From the NCBI RefSeq assembly GCF_002999335.1, contig NW_020312054.1, forward strand, positions 1 through 64,000: a stretch of DNA of 64,000 nucleotides, written 5' to 3'. Both the position numbers and the translations under genes were made by a program. How positions within the stretch are numbered: the first letter of the stretch is position 1; each line of letters opens with the position of its first letter. The notes beneath the pieces were generated by a model. It was not told the origin of the DNA. It saw only the letters and a program-made list of their open reading frames with translations, and ran no database searches. The stretch comes from Cyclospora cayetanensis (Eukaryota > Apicomplexa > Conoidasida > Eucoccidiorida > Eimeriidae). Below are positions 11,968 to 25,800 of the stretch, one piece after another.

Positions 11968-14900
11968 CCCAGTCGTAGTTGAGCCATGTACAAAGATTCC
12001 TTCAGCCTATTGAACCAGGAGCAAATGGATGAAGTAGTAAGCTTGTAAGCATCCGTAGAATCCGCTTCTACTCCAGCTTATCATTGTAAAAAAGCTCTGG
12101 ATGAAGGGATATTCGATACGTGGGTACAGATCCCAAAGGTTGAGGGGTTTGCTGAAAATTGTCCTCTCTGCCACCTGTGGCAGAAAGGGCGATTTCCAGC
12201 TGAAGAAGCCACTGGAAAGTGCTTCTAGTAAAATGCCGTCCAGCGTCCCTTTAAGTGGAACTTTTGGCCACTCTATGTTGCTTTGACAATGATGAAGAGG
12301 TCACATGTTTGAGCCGAGCTTGAAGCTCTCGCTGGGTAAATTGGCCTTGCATTTGTCAAAGATGATTAAATTTTTAGTCCACTATACCTGCAAGCCACTG
12401 TAGACAAAGCACTGCAGATTATAAAGGCGATGGGGCGGTTAAATGGCCTACGAAGCACTTGGGAAATCTCAGGAATCTTCAGCGAAGCCAGTATGCCACG
12501 AGGAAGTTGTGACGGTGATGCGAGCCAGGACTGCAGTGGTTTCTGCCGTATGCTCTTAATAAAGCGTTTAAAAGGTGTTAATTGATGTACTACTGTGCAA
12601 GAGAGTGAGTGGCCAAGTGCAGTGGAATGTGGGAGGGCGCTCTCTGCTGGATTCCCTGCTCACCGGTTCCACCGTTACAGCATTCTGGAGTCCCTACAGT
12701 TGGCCAGCTTCCCACTTCCCAAACTTCCCCAATTTTTGTTTCCAGATTTCCCTCAAATAAAATTAATCACGGTCAAAGCTATTTTGTCCTCTTTCTTCTG
12801 GGGCCCTTTGGCAGTGTAAAGCCCTTCCCCATTGCCTCCTTGTGGCACAGAATTACCGGCACTCACATCGAGCAAGTACTTCGAAGACGTATTCAGCTGG
12901 TTGGTGATGCGCCTCACTATGTGCGCCATTGGAATAGAAAGGAAAACTCATTGCTCCATGCTTACTGGCTGGATAAGCATTTCAATAATCACTTTATTCA
13001 TGCAGAGGTGGTCGTCTACCTGCAGGGATTACTACGACTCGGGACTTTATACAGCTTTGGTAGAGCCTAAACAACTGAAGCAAGGGAATCTAGCAGTTTA
13101 CACGTATTTCAGAACTTATAAAACTGTTCTAGCAAAACACACAACGTAGACCATTAGTCGCTCTCTTTGGTTTATCTAGGATCTACCTGAAGTAGCTCGT
13201 TAGGTGATCACGAGTGTGTTTGCTTTCTCTAGCTCAAAAGGCTGAGCCAAGTCGGTTATTAGAACCAGTGGATGTTGGGGCTCTGTCGACTCACCCTAGT
13301 CTGCATGCTATGTGTGACGCTCGACCTAGGATATCCGTAGTGTGACGCAATACTCCCGACCCGAGATAAACTTTATAAATATTTTCCCTCCAAATCCCTC
13401 TCATCCCTGTGCGTGGTCCTCAGAGTTGTTGACAAAGGGAATAAGGTGCGCGTGTATTAGCTGTACCCTCCGAACACTCCGAGCATCCACAGGCACATAA
13501 CGTGTAGCGCGTCAGATTGTGACACTGTACTTTACCGTATCCAGATAACACCGCTCTGCGATATATCTCTGATTCGAATGGCCAAACCGATCAGCCAATT
13601 CTTCACTAAGTCTTATTCAATATAGGTAGTGTGGTGTAGAGTGCTTGAATGTAGCTTAGCCTGCAAAGCTAATGTGGGTGAGGAACTAAATGAGATGGAA
13701 TCCAAGGTCCCTAGAAGCTCCGTACACCCATCCCTGCGTGATAATCATGTGTTTCCCTTAGGAAAAAGTAATTTGTATGATTTGGAATGGTAAGCGCATG
13801 CAAAAATCGAAAGAACTAGAACGACACGACTGGGGTCAGCGGAATCACGCTCTTTGGCGGGTAAAAATAGCGCAGTAGGGAAACTAAAACCATCCTACGC
13901 AGGCTGCAACGCAGGGAAGAGGGTTCCAGGCGAGAGGGCCGCTGTTGAAGACCCACTACGGGTCAAACTTGACCTGGTACATTGTCAATAGCTTCTAGCG
14001 CTGCCTGACAGTGAATATAGGTGCATCTGTTATCCGAGGACACGATACAAAATTGCAGCCTCCCTGTTCACATATTAGCGCAGTCCGAATTACTCGGCCT
14101 TGTGAATTGTGGCAGAACGGAATGGTTGGCAAGGCTACTTCAGGTAAATGGTGCTTCAAATCGTAGTTGGGCCCTATCAGCATAGTTTGTAGCTGCTATG
14201 GTGGACCCGTGCACCGGAGCATAATTTTATGTATGCCATTGTAGCCAGCAAATGGCGGCATGCGGCCACAGCTGCGCGCAGGGGAGCTTAGTGTACATGG
14301 AAATGCTAGGAGAAAGCGCTTTCCGCTGTTTCTTATTTCGTCTACAGAGAAGGGTCTAGATTCAATACATCAACAAGGTGAGGCAGAGTCTTCATGCGGG
14401 CGGCTCAGCAGAGCAGGCAGGGTACACGGTTCTGAGAATGCATCCCTCCCTCAAATGCTTTGCATTCAGTCTTTCACTAGGGAGTTCAAGTGGGGTATCA
14501 GCCGAGCAACAGTGATAGTGGGCAGGGTTCAGAGAGTTCGCCAGGCTGATAAATAATTACTTGTTGCAAGCAAGCTGGCCACCTGCTGGAGGTCCGCCAC
14601 ACCGTATTGATGTAGTTCTTGGGTCAGCCCGCAGCTGCGTTCCGTGCTATTGAAAGATCCTTCAGCATGGTAACGAGGCTCAGCGGCAGGTGGATTGTTT
14701 TTGCAGGATTGGCGAAGTGCAGAAATTGCCAAGCACATTTAAGCATTCCCCGGTGTCAAAATGTGGCATTTATGCGTTAGCATTGGGCCCCTGAACAAGG
14801 TCACTCTGGAGCAGTAGGTACAGCAACAATAGCAAACTACTAAACATTTGAGTAAACACACATTGTCCTACAAAGCCTCTTTTGCCCTGTTGACAAGAAA

Positions 14901-17900
14901 AAAACGACGTTCCACACTTGTACTCGCAAACACGAGTAAACCTCTATGGGGCCTGACACTGCCAATGCCACAGATAAACTGCAACGATATATTAATCGAG
15001 ACATTTTTGCTAAGAAGGGCTGAAAGGCTGTCTACATGAACAGAGTCGTAGTACACAGCTGAAACATTCAAGGGCACCTATAGTATTTACGGCTGCGCTT
15101 GAGCTGATGTGGGATAAGCAGTCGTGTGTGACAAGCAGCAAGCGTTTGTTCCTCCTATGAACAGTGTGGGATATTATTTTGGTTGCTGGATTTGAGCGGG
15201 ATCAGGTAACAGCAGGAACTGCAATCGCAAGGACGTCGCGTAAGTCTACGAACTTCCATCTAACGACCAAACTTTCATTCCTGTTTTTGCTCGAGTCGCT
15301 GATACTTGCACTGATGTACATGGAAAAGAAGAGTATGTGACATGGATAGAGGAGGCTGAAGCCATAGCATAAATGCTTATCGGTGACCTAACACCTTCTC
15401 CCATACACTTCCCGATCGGACGCCACCTACTCCTAGCAACCAGATCTACTTGACATCGTGGTAGATGCTACAACTTGCTATGAGCCAAAGGGTTCTCCAA
15501 AGCATCAAGTCATCAAGCATTCACTGAATACGAGCAATGGACTTCCCCGCGGAATGTGGTGATCTATTGGTGTGGTGGAACGCGAAAATGCTACCACTGT
15601 TTATGAGTGTCACTTTACCGTTGGGCGGCCAGTAGCCTTGAATGTACCTGAAGAAGAGTTTCAGGATGCTAGTGATCCTGAACTTTTACATTGGCTTTAA
15701 CACGTTTTGCTATGCGACTTTATGGTGAAATGCATTAAGGGCATCACCAACCTTGGTCGGTGAAGCCCTGTAGCGACGCGATTTATTTTATGCAGAGCAA
15801 CCGCTCTTTTCTGTGCTTGTTCACGATTTTTGTCAACAGTGGGTGGATTATTTTGACACCCGTGCATCTGCTGCTCTTGTCAAAATCCAAAAGGGGAGGA
15901 GTATGAAGAATTACCACGTGGGAATGATCTACAGTAGCTGGAAACAAGGTGGGGGCTTCGTCGGTCGCCCACTTTGGCTTCGCTTTGCAGCGCCGCATTG
16001 TGCAAATCAAGTGATCCTGTTTTTGCAGCCATGGTTATTTTCCCACCACGGTGAAATGGCTCCCACGGTCCTTACGGTGACCTGGGATGCGTCCCGCAAA
16101 AGAGGAGAAGGCACTACCATACTTAGAACAGTAAGCAGCTGGAGCCGTGCAGTTTTTCTGAACCCGTCATTTTGCAAAGCCTCAAGTTCGTGAAAAGGAG
16201 TGGGACTTATCTACTAATGGATACTTTCGTTGAACTGTCGGAGGTCAAGGCTCACGAGGTCACCTGTCGACAGACACAACAAATGAGCGCGTTTTCCCCT
16301 GGCTTTAGCTCTGCCAAGGCTTAGGAATTCGTTCAGTTATTCTTGCCTCATATTTGAAAGCTCTACGGTTTTCCCGGGGGTACCAATACAGATATAGTTT
16401 CGAAGTTCGTCAGTGCTTTCTGGTGTGGCTCGATGACCCTGTACACTTCGATCTCAAAAACACCCCGCAAACGACCTAGAGGCAGATGGACAGATAGAGC
16501 GCACTACCTGCTCTCTTCTGCAGCGATGCGATATTTGAAAGTCTATGCTGGCCGAAAATTCAACTATTTAGCTTGTTTGTATTCCTTGTGCTGAGTGGGC
16601 CTTTTAGATGAGGGTACACTCGTCTATTGGCTGCACTCCAGCGCCCTTGCTCTATCTGAGGTCCCGGTCTCCCATCTGCACCTGCAATTGGGATGTATAT
16701 TCAGCACGCACTAATAGCAGCGCAGGGATTTATGGAACAGTTGGGCAGCGCACGTGAATGTACGCACAGGGCTCTAGACGCGCAAGCAAGGAATCGTGAT
16801 AAGCGACGGTCATCAGTGTGTTTTGCCTTTAAAAAGTTTATTCTGATGAATTGACCGGCTTTCCGAGGTGCACCAGAAGGTGGCCAGAACAGCGAGCCTG
16901 CGGCCAGCTGGTTAGGATTTTTCGCGTTTCTACCACGATTCAATGCACTGTGCTACCCTACCGATTACACCAAAAGTGAACATGCCATGAAAACATCGAT
17001 ACTGCCCTCCTGAGTGAGTTTTGAAGTTCCCCGAATAATTCTCAGAATGTCACAGGCTAGTGACCTAGTAAACCAGCGTGACAGCAGGGGATCGACAATG
17101 AGCACCAGAGTTGCTGAATTCTTTTGATTACTGGAGTTTTTAGTGAAGCAACGGGTGCCAATCAAAGTGTCCGGCGAAGGATCAGCTACGGATATTCTCT
17201 GAGGCCGCTCTTAGCTCACTACGCTGATTGCCAGCAACTGTTCCACTTGCGTTAATTGATAATTGTCCTACCCCAACTCAGGCTCTGCCTGAAATCACTA
17301 CCTTTAATTATGAATAGCTTCTAAAGAGTTTCTGGCCCTCATTGTGAAGGTGCTTCCTACACTTAGATCTAGGCGCAGGCAGTTTCAGGTATGTTGTCCC
17401 TACAGTCTAGCTGATGTCACTCTAAGACTTGGAAGTCAACTGTGCTGTATGCACCGACCGCATCTGCATGCAAAAATTGCTCGATGAGGCGCGGAGGCAG
17501 ACAAAAACAAGTGTATATTTTGGTTTCCTTAAGAAGTTTTGATTTCCTTTGTCTTACGCTAGCAGGTGGCCCACACATTTTAGCGCTATGAAGACAGGTG
17601 GCCACTGCGCCATCGCAGTCATGCTGCTTGGAACCCTCGTCTGTTTCTGGCCAGATTTTGCCCCTTTCTTTCCACTTATTTCTCTTTACCATGGCATGCC
17701 CAATTCGCTCTTCTCAATCGCCCTGTTTTTCGCGTTTCGATGTGGTTGAGAAGTGGCGGAAGGCCGAGAAGTTCCGCTCACATGCATGTAAGGAGCCCAA
17801 ATTGACAAGTGCGGAATACGGGGGCGTGTGTCTTTAAAGGGGGGAGAGAAGGGGAGCCAAAGGTGAAGCGGGCTAGGGCCCATGCCGCTGTATTTACTGC

Positions 17901-18549
17901 TTTAATCATATTTAATAAAGAAACTGAGAGTGAATAAAATAATTGCTTTGGTTTTTCGTACATCATGTGTTCCTGCAGAGTACGGTTAGCTCCATACGAT
18001 GCACTGTTGTGCGCGTTGGCACTGCGACTAGGGATAAACGCGCCCAGTTCTTATAGAATGTAGCGATACACATCGCAATGGCTCCTGTCCTACCATCTGG
18101 GGAGCTCTTGAGTTCAAAGTCAGGGACAGGAGGACCCGTTTTAAAAACACTCAATGACTTGCAAGAGGTAGCTTGGATTGGGTCCAGATCTACTTGTCTT
18201 TCTAAGGCGAGTTTCGTAAAAGCATTACATTATTTTAGCTGTTTCAGGATACTGTTAACACAAAATAACTTTTCAAGATCCTTGAATCGCCGTGAAAGGT
18301 GTGCTGTAAGCACTATCACGTGCAAAAGATGCTCTGCATGCTTGTAGCTTGCCAAGGCACTCAGAGGCACAAAAAGAGTCTTTGCACGCATACATCAATT
18401 AGGGGAAAGCATATAATCTAAACGTTTCCGGGACGAGTATTGCACGTGGCTTCAGTGTAAAGCTACATGCGATAGCAGAGCCAAGATTCTCCCACAATCA
18501 CCGTTCGCCAGTCGGCCCTGAAGGATGGCTAGGTGCAACTGAATTAATT
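11968..18549. other. No supported gene
   Basis: The left edge holds the presumed promoter of the 663-residue gene (reading leftward), without a distinctive element. The longest frames (153 codons at 12609, 126 at 15813) start with non-ATG codons and match nothing I know. Unrecognised exons of intron-rich genes cannot be excluded. Confidence 0.5.
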
Positions 18550-18929
18550 TGACTGAGACCGCCACCCGCTTAAATCGATACGTAGCATGCAAAGTTGCGA
18601 GTTGCTGGATTTGGTGTAAAAGTGCGCAGAACCATTTTATTTTCGAGTGAACGGCATGCGTCACTCACCGTCGCAGGCGATGAGCCAGCATACTCCCAGC
18701 AAAATTTGATATGCAATAGAAGGGCACGTAAGGTTTACATATGTCGCCGCATATTCATCACAACGTCAATGCATTGACAATCTTGCAGCCAGCCATTATA
18801 CAGCCCGTGTCCTAGTTCTTTCTGGAGAGCACCCGTTACGGGTTAGTGGGGGTCCACAGATTCTCTCTCCTTGAACTTAAAAGTTTGAGCTGCCATGTAC
18901 AATTCCAATTTAAGTCAAGCACTCTGTCT

Positions 18930-19080
18930 GCAGGGCTTTCTATTAGGAGCTGGTTGGGAATGTGGGGTCCTAAGGGCTTGGATACGCTCTTAGTGATTCT
19001 GTGAGTGCTCGATCCGTTTCCATCCCGGGGTATCCCCCGGGAGCTCTTTCTACTCGAATAGAAATGCTTTGCCGCTGCCA
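18930..19080 (-). pseudogene. Eroded chromodomain
   Basis: The minus-strand reading KELPGDTPGW...HSQNH-stop-ERIQALRTP aligns with the stretch KVLPESD...NFQNHQERLQVF in the 28-kb copy. It fits the second half of a chromodomain (W-K-G-x-P, acidic loop, W-E, then the C-terminal helix). The tryptophans and one glutamine codon are mutated. It is identified mainly by position after GPY/F and by comparison of the two copies. Confidence 0.5.
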
Positions 19081-19199
19081 AACGTAGGGTGTTCAGCAGG
19101 GCCTTCTATTGACTCAATACCATTTACTCAGGGGTGGTCAGCTTCCATGCCTATGATCGAAGCATATCCTCTGGACCTGGCCAGTAGCGTTGCACTAGA

Positions 19200-19430
19200 C
19201 AAACCTGAAATACGAGATCCCGCAGCGGGGCAGGAGCTTAAATTTGTTCAACAACCTGCCGAAACGTTGCAGAATGCGAAATGCACCAGCAAAGCAGGTC
19301 TGGAATTTGACTGTTGCATGTGGCTGCATGAAGCTTGTGGACACCAAAAGTACGTCGCCTAAAAACAATCCGCTTCTCAGCTGTTGTTGTGTACCTAGTG
19401 ATTGTGTTACGCTGGCATTAAACGATATGA
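19200..19430 (-). pseudogene. GPY/F module of integrase C-terminus
   Basis: The minus-strand frame reads FLGDVLLVSTSFMQPHATVKF then CFAGAFRILQRFG. This matches the integrase C-terminal pattern GD-V-LST...KL...GPF-IL. The Pro of GPF is Ala here. It aligns with 28390-28590 in both protein and DNA. The downstream HVS-LK end is replaced by a stop-containing stretch. Confidence 0.65.
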
Positions 19431-19593
19431 GCTGCTGCACTGTCGACCAATTTGCGGAGGGCTACGCCATGGGAGCTAATCAGATAGGCTCAGGTTAATC
19501 AACAATACCCAGGTTCGTAGTAAACAAAGATCTTCCCCATTCAAAGTTCGCAGACAGACATGTCTGTGGGATTGTGCACTGTGCAGCTGCATG

Positions 19594-19862
19594 CTAGTCT
19601 GTTGCAGGAAGGAGGGACTTCCATGATGACGCATCATTTTGACTGCACGTGCACAAGATCTGTTCCAGTGTGCGGTGAACGGACTGTGCCTGGCACTCAG
19701 ATTGCGAATGGAAACACTTGAAAAGCCGCGTTTTATCCCTGCGGCAGAAGCATTCCCAGAGATTCGAAGAGTGCACCACGTTCCGAGAGCAACACAGGTA
19801 GGAATCTCTGATATTGTACCAGACGGTCCGTCAACATATAGCAGTCCTGTATGAAGAAATAA
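19594..19862 (-). pseudogene. Integrase core, C-terminal half (chromovirus)
   Basis: The minus-strand ORF shows LWECFCRR, then HSQSECQAQSVHRTLEQIL and a following WKSLLPATD. This is the conserved end of a Ty3/gypsy integrase core, where the family has H-P-Q-x-D-G-Q-x-E-R-x-N-R-T-L-E. Here the DGQ-ER positions read ECQAQS, so the third acidic residue of the DDE triad is lost. An upstream TISEIPT segment corresponds to the region of the second catalytic Asp. It is closely related to the integrase at 28.9-29.26 kb. Confidence 0.7.
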
Positions 19863-22800
19863 TTCAGTGTAGCCTACGCCTAACTGACGGGCGAACGGGT
19901 GTCGCAGTCAGAAATGTTTACTAATGCCTTGATGAGATTTTCTGTTGCCATCTGCATGACGCCACGCGTGAAGCAGCTTCTCTGTGCGTACTAGATGGCC
20001 GATATGTAATCATGGTACAAAGTGCACAACGGGCCAGCAATAGGCTCGTACCTCTACCTGAAATGGTGCAGAACTGATTCATCAATAGCAGGTTGAATAG
20101 TGTGCATCAGCTTAGATGCTCCGCACAGATCCGTGCTTCACATCGATCTTGTTAACTGGATTATTATTTAATACCTATGCGCACTTGCGATACCCCTTGT
20201 GCCTGAAAAAGGACGTGTGTTTTATAATCACAAGAGTACCCAACATTTGACATCTGGCGCAGTTGGTGTACAGGTCTAAAGCGTGCTGCTTCTATTTTAT
20301 CCGTTTATCGCAAGCCACAAGAGACAGGATATTCAGGCCCTTTTGAAGTGCCCCCCAGAGCAGCACTGTCTGTGCCAGTGGTATTCCTAAACCTAGCTAC
20401 AGTGTGATGCCTGCTGCAGTGTGATGCCTGCTGCATCGTCTCAGACGCGTAATATAACATCTTCTCCACACGTGAACTCAGTATTCTTCTCTTAAACTAC
20501 CTCTACAATCAAAACAAATTCCGCCCAAAATTGCACCTACTTATATTTGTGCCTATTCAAGTTTTTGCTGTGCGAAGCCTAGTGCAGTCAAAATAGATAT
20601 GTAGATATAATTTGTGCAGTTCAAAGCATTGCTGATACCGCAGCTACGATTTCGCAGTGTTTACGGCAGTGCAGAGTTTCACCATTGGTCAGTTTACCCA
20701 GTAGCAATACGTAACTGAGTGGCATTCGTCATTTCAACTGGTAAGGCAAGACACCGAACTCCCGGGTTCTGGAGGCCGCGCATCACACTGCTCGTATAAT
20801 AATGTTTCACAGCATACCTTTTTTTCTAGCTTGGCTTTTTGCGTAGGTCGCCAATTCCGATTTATCTGTTTGCTTTGGAGCTCTCGGACGGGAAAGCGCT
20901 GGCTCTTAACAAATATAAAGCGCACCACTGAGTTGCCCTCCAATTGCCGCAATGTACAAGTAGCATGAAATAGGTAAAATCAAAGTCTTAAGCTTCATCA
21001 TATGTTACCATGCTGAAATTTAGCTAGCTTGAATGGTTTCGGGGGAGCGCTAGGACTGTAAACACGGTGTAAGACAGTGAGTTGTTGGCTACGTTGTGCA
21101 TCTGGCTAATCGCAGCTCTATTTCCGTAGTTTGGCAAGGAATCAATGCGTTGCTTCATTCTTTCATACTATCGCTGAACCATGTGTTTGAGCAAGGCCTG
21201 TACTGCTAATCTAAATTGTGTGAGCTTGCAATTTGTTTGTCGTGGAATATGTTCATGTTGAAGTGGATGTGCCGTTCACATGACAACCATTAAAAGCTGT
21301 AAATATTCATGCCGTGGCAATAGCTTTAATGTGGTAGTAATAGCTAGCTACATCCATATTTTGAGTATAGCTACTCTGTGCTGCTGGATTGTTGCGGTGG
21401 TTCCCTGGAGAGTTATCGTATGCAAATTGGTTATCCATAGTGCTTGCTAATTTTTTTGATTTGATGAGTGTGGTTTAGGCGTGTAGTGCAAAGAAATCCA
21501 CAGCTTGCCAGCGTTTATATAGGTATGCCTTCAGTGTATTGGCGCCAAGCCTCTAGGGTTAGGTTATCCGAGGCTTGTTTCTAAACGTGGTTTGGCGATA
21601 GTCACCGCATTCGCGCAGCGTGCAGCATATTAAGTCACTCATTTTTGAGTGGTTTGGTGTTTCGAATGATGTACCAGTGTTATGCGAATCGAATGCTCGA
21701 GAATACATATGCTAATGGGAAATGTGCTAGGTTTGTAAACTACAGCAAAGAAATGCCACATTCCTGGTGGGGGCCACTAGGTGCACTCTAGCTACGTGTA
21801 GCAGATCTCTTAACTTATCTTATACAAGCAATTAGAATGCCTGTTCGGCTTTACATTGCTGCTCTGGGCAAAGCCTCGTACAAAGACGTTGCGTTCACGA
21901 TGGGACTCAGATTGCAAAATTCTCGGCAGGCATTCATCATCATGACTTAATACTGACCATACAAAGTGCGCAATGCATATTAAGGGCTTGATCGGACCGA
22001 ATCAGCGTGATTTTCGACAGAAGAAATATGGAGGCTTCAAAAGAGGGGGTGTGATTGAGTACTCAAAATGAGAGTATCATGCACACGCGCATATATGGGT
22101 GACCGCCAGAAGACTCTTCTTATTAAAAGCTCAGTTGCGCTGTGTATGCTTCATTGATAGGTCTAACAGCGCTGCAGCTAGTTTGCTAACAGGCAAGAGC
22201 CTTGGGGCGTGTATGCATAGGGTACCCAAACGCACAATCTAGGTCCCGTTTGCTACGACAACCACCTCTTCAGCTTGGTGCGAGGTCTTATTAAGCTGTG
22301 AACTACACATTCACATAAAACTGTGAATAGGAAATTCACATCATTTGATGGAGTATCGCCATAATGCTCGATTAAAGTAGGTGTATTGCCATGCAAACCA
22401 GAAGACAGTGCTAGTGTCCCATTCTTAAGACGAAGGCACCCAGCAATGAGGTGTGCGAACACAGTTTGTCCGGTATTCAGTCCGACTATGTGTGTACCGT
22501 ATATTGTAACTGCGACCGATTAGTAGACTGCTGCGTTGGTAGAGCTTGAATATCTTTCTAAGCGCCGTGAATCTTACTTACTTTCAAGTGAATGAGCCTA
22601 GTACCACTGCTTAAGCTATAAACAGTCAGCTTCCCTGCACTAGGGCTATCTAGGACTACGATTATAAAGATTCTAGGGCAGAGTTCTCTTAGCAAGGACG
22701 CAGGTAACGTATGAATATCTACTTTTGCGCTTCTTGTAGGGATGTACACATCTTTATCAGCTACATTTGACTCTGCGTCGAAGTCCCATAGAAGCTGTTC

Positions 22801-25800
22801 ATCAAATGATGAGAGCGCTCATGTATAGGAGGTAGTGGCCACCATACAGCGAAAGTTTTTGAATAGGGTGTTTGACTCTTGTTGGTTGGTGTGGCTCGTA
22901 AATTCGTAACGAACATTTTCTCGCTCTAAAATAAGCATTTTTTGCTGAGGGTCTGTATGTGCGCTGGTTGCTAAAACGTGATTTGATGCTCTGTACTACA
23001 AGTTATTTATATTACGCGCTCACTCTTGCGGATGTAGGCTGGGTGGCTCTTCAACAGAAGCATCGGCATACAGCGAGTTGCTGCAAACCATTGGATATAG
23101 CACAAAATGAACCGCTCACAGGCAGATGATTTAATTTCATAGTGGTTCGTAAGTCATTCCTGGGTGTAATACCGACAAACAGACTTTTTGCGCCGTGTGA
23201 ATGTTTGATCTCCATATTGAAGAAGCCACACGGTCTCTGTAGCGGATGACTGGAACTGGGATTTCGACAGGCGCAGAAAGACTGAAAGCCATGCCCAAAA
23301 TTGAGCATTTTCCGTGGTTTTAAAACACTAATAAATATCGAATGGACGTCATCAGTAAAATGACACACAGTATGAGCTTTGCAGCTCTAGCTCAAAACCT
23401 ATCTCTACTTTCATGGTTTCTATCCAGCTTTGCGTAAGGTGCCACCGTGGGAATATTCTACCTTCGTGCATTACGAGAACTAGGTGTCGAGCGCTGGTAA
23501 AAATTAATAAGGTAGAGTCGTGAATTGTCAAATTAGCTTAAGCCAGTACTTGGTAGGACACAGTAAAAACTGCGTTACTTGCACATTTACACAGTGGTAG
23601 TTTTGTGGTGTACTTGCAGCATACTGGTATGGAACCATGAGTGCTTTTAGTGTAGCACGTACGTAGCTGGAGCAGTTATCTAGGAAATCGTAGTACAACG
23701 CAGGAAGCTATTAACTGACAGTGTTTTTCTGTACAGATTTCGCCGATTCTTTAGAGAGCAAATATGAATCTAATGCGCAGTGGGCTTTTTGGTTGGTCGA
23801 TGCTTACCAATTCTAATCATTCCGGACATAAGTCTCTACAGAATCTTGTAGACACGTTCATTCAGGCTTTTAGTATTTGATGTCTCCATTTGATGCAGTG
23901 TTTACTGTTTTGCAGTAGGCTCTCAAGAGATAATGATACAAATACCGACGCATGATACTATGTATGCGAGGAGCCGTACATAGGCACTGGACAAGCCCTG
24001 CCTTTCCACGTATTTGTATTCATGGGAGCAAAGGCAGGCGCAAAAGTGTCCAACACAACTGATTAAGTACCTTCCAAGTCAAACGTAGATTTTGTTGATT
24101 TGCTGGTATAACAACAGCAGCGGATGCACAAATTATGCAGAGTAATAAGCCTATAATACACAAAGTCTTGACCATTCAAGTACCTGCTGCTGCTTTACGT
24201 TTTGTTTCTCAACGCCATTCCAATGTGCAAAGCACATTGATTTGTCAAGCAAAGGTGGCTTCAAACTTGCATACGCAACATGTTAAGGTGAACATATTGA
24301 AACATGTAGACAAGGGGAGGAGCGTTCCATCCTATCAATCAGCGGCTCTTGCCAAATGAACATCAATCTAAGCACACCTGGGAATGACTACACGTGCTTT
24401 GCCTAATACATGTCATGGCTTTCAAATTACTGCCTAAATAATCAGTCGAATACGCCTGTTTAATTGTGCTGTTTCTGCATAGGTATCGAGTTACGTGACT
24501 ACTACAGCGACCCAACACTCAGGGCAATAATTGGATTGGCACATATCTTACATCTTTTTGCTAGAAGAAAAATTGAACCGTTCTTCTTGATTTCAGACTT
24601 ATGGCTGCACACGGTTTGCAAAGTATCATCGACATTGAAGGCGGCGACTACTGTAGTCTTTAATCAAGAGAGCCTCTTATTTCGTGATATATTTCATATC
24701 AGAAAATCCAAGCAGTAGGAAACTTGTATACATTACTAAAACAGTTTACCCTTTTCACAACATTTATGCGCAGCAGAGATAACATGAAATATGTAACACA
24801 TCAAAGCTGCGTACTGCTTGAGAGAAGCCTGCCCCGCCTCGCACAGCAAAGTGCGGCTAATGCACGCATGATGAAAACTTGGAAAGAGGGGGCCTAATAT
24901 TTATCGCGCTTTCGGTATACATGTGTAGACATACAAAAGGCTGCAATGGAATTCAGGCGGAAATTGCTCCCACGATGCTCGAGTATTCAAGTACCGCGAT
25001 GTGCATTTAGGAGGTATATTTAGCATGATGGAACTTAGCCCTCGCTTGAGTACATGCTGGCATTGGGCTAAAAAGAGCATCCAAGCGTAAAAATTCATCA
25101 ATCCGCAATTCTCGGTAGCTGCTATCAGTGCAGAATTGCCAGGCACGCTGCTTTGTTCCAATATATGTACGTCAGGTGCACAGTGTTTTTCGCGGGACTG
25201 ACTTTAGCATGTCGTATCACTCATTCAACTCCGTCTGAGTTAGAGTATCTGACTACGTGGCTCTGTTTTTGCATGATGTATGTGTTTCACGTACATACCT
25301 GCTAGTAATATTTACAGAGCCTGCAGCTCTGTGGAATGTGCAAAAGCTTTGAGGGAATTCATGATTTACAGCGAAAAAGGACCAAGGTCGCCACGTGACG
25401 GAAGTTGCCAGATTAATATTGCATGTACCGTGCAAATATATCTGACAGTAAGCGCAAACAGATAGCGAAGGAGTATAAACTGGGCGCTGTGGGTGACGGA
25501 TCTACAGTCCTGGTGCTCTCGCTCAGGTTGAAGCAAGAAAAGGTCTTTTGTGACACACCTACAGCGAATGTAATTACCAACCGCATAGTGCACATACCTT
25601 AATACCACTGTACATCATTTTAAAATGTTAATCCCATTTTTACAGCTTACTCACACAACGCGTGAAGTAACTCCGCTAAATTACTCGTTCGCTGTCTCCC
25701 TTACGCTAACGATTAACGCTAATGCACTGAAAATCACAATGGTGCTACAATGAATAATCCTTGATACAAGGGGAGACGTTGTTTTGAGTTGGATCATGTA

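Larger units (their letters stand above)
18550..19862 (-). mobile_element. Truncated chromovirus relic (integrase C-half, GPY/F, chromodomain, 3' flank)
   Basis: Reads on the minus strand from 19862 down: the C-terminal half of an integrase core, a GPY/F-type module and an eroded chromodomain, then a 3' non-coding flank. The same order, with similar DNA, occurs at 27.8-29.2 kb, so the two are copies of one family. Homology extends past the last domain (18550-18930 against about 27800-28210), including a matching CACTCACCGTC stretch, suggesting shared 3' UTR or LTR sequence. No RT was found where it should lie (about 21-21.6 kb), so this copy is 5'-truncated. Several in-frame stops confirm it is dead. 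Confidence 0.7.

Noticed and set aside
12609..13070. 153-codon plus-strand ORF
   Set aside because: Non-ATG start and no recognisable domain. A few frames of this length are expected by chance in 128 kb of six-frame sequence.
15813..16193. 126-codon plus-strand ORF preceded by a possible acceptor (TTTTATGCAG)
   Set aside because: GTG start, no known domain and no matching donor-defined neighbour exon; could be an exon but unsupported.
19023..19041. CCCGGGG-TATC-CCCCGGG hairpin
   Set aside because: A 7-bp stem inside the eroded chromodomain; no terminator or origin context.
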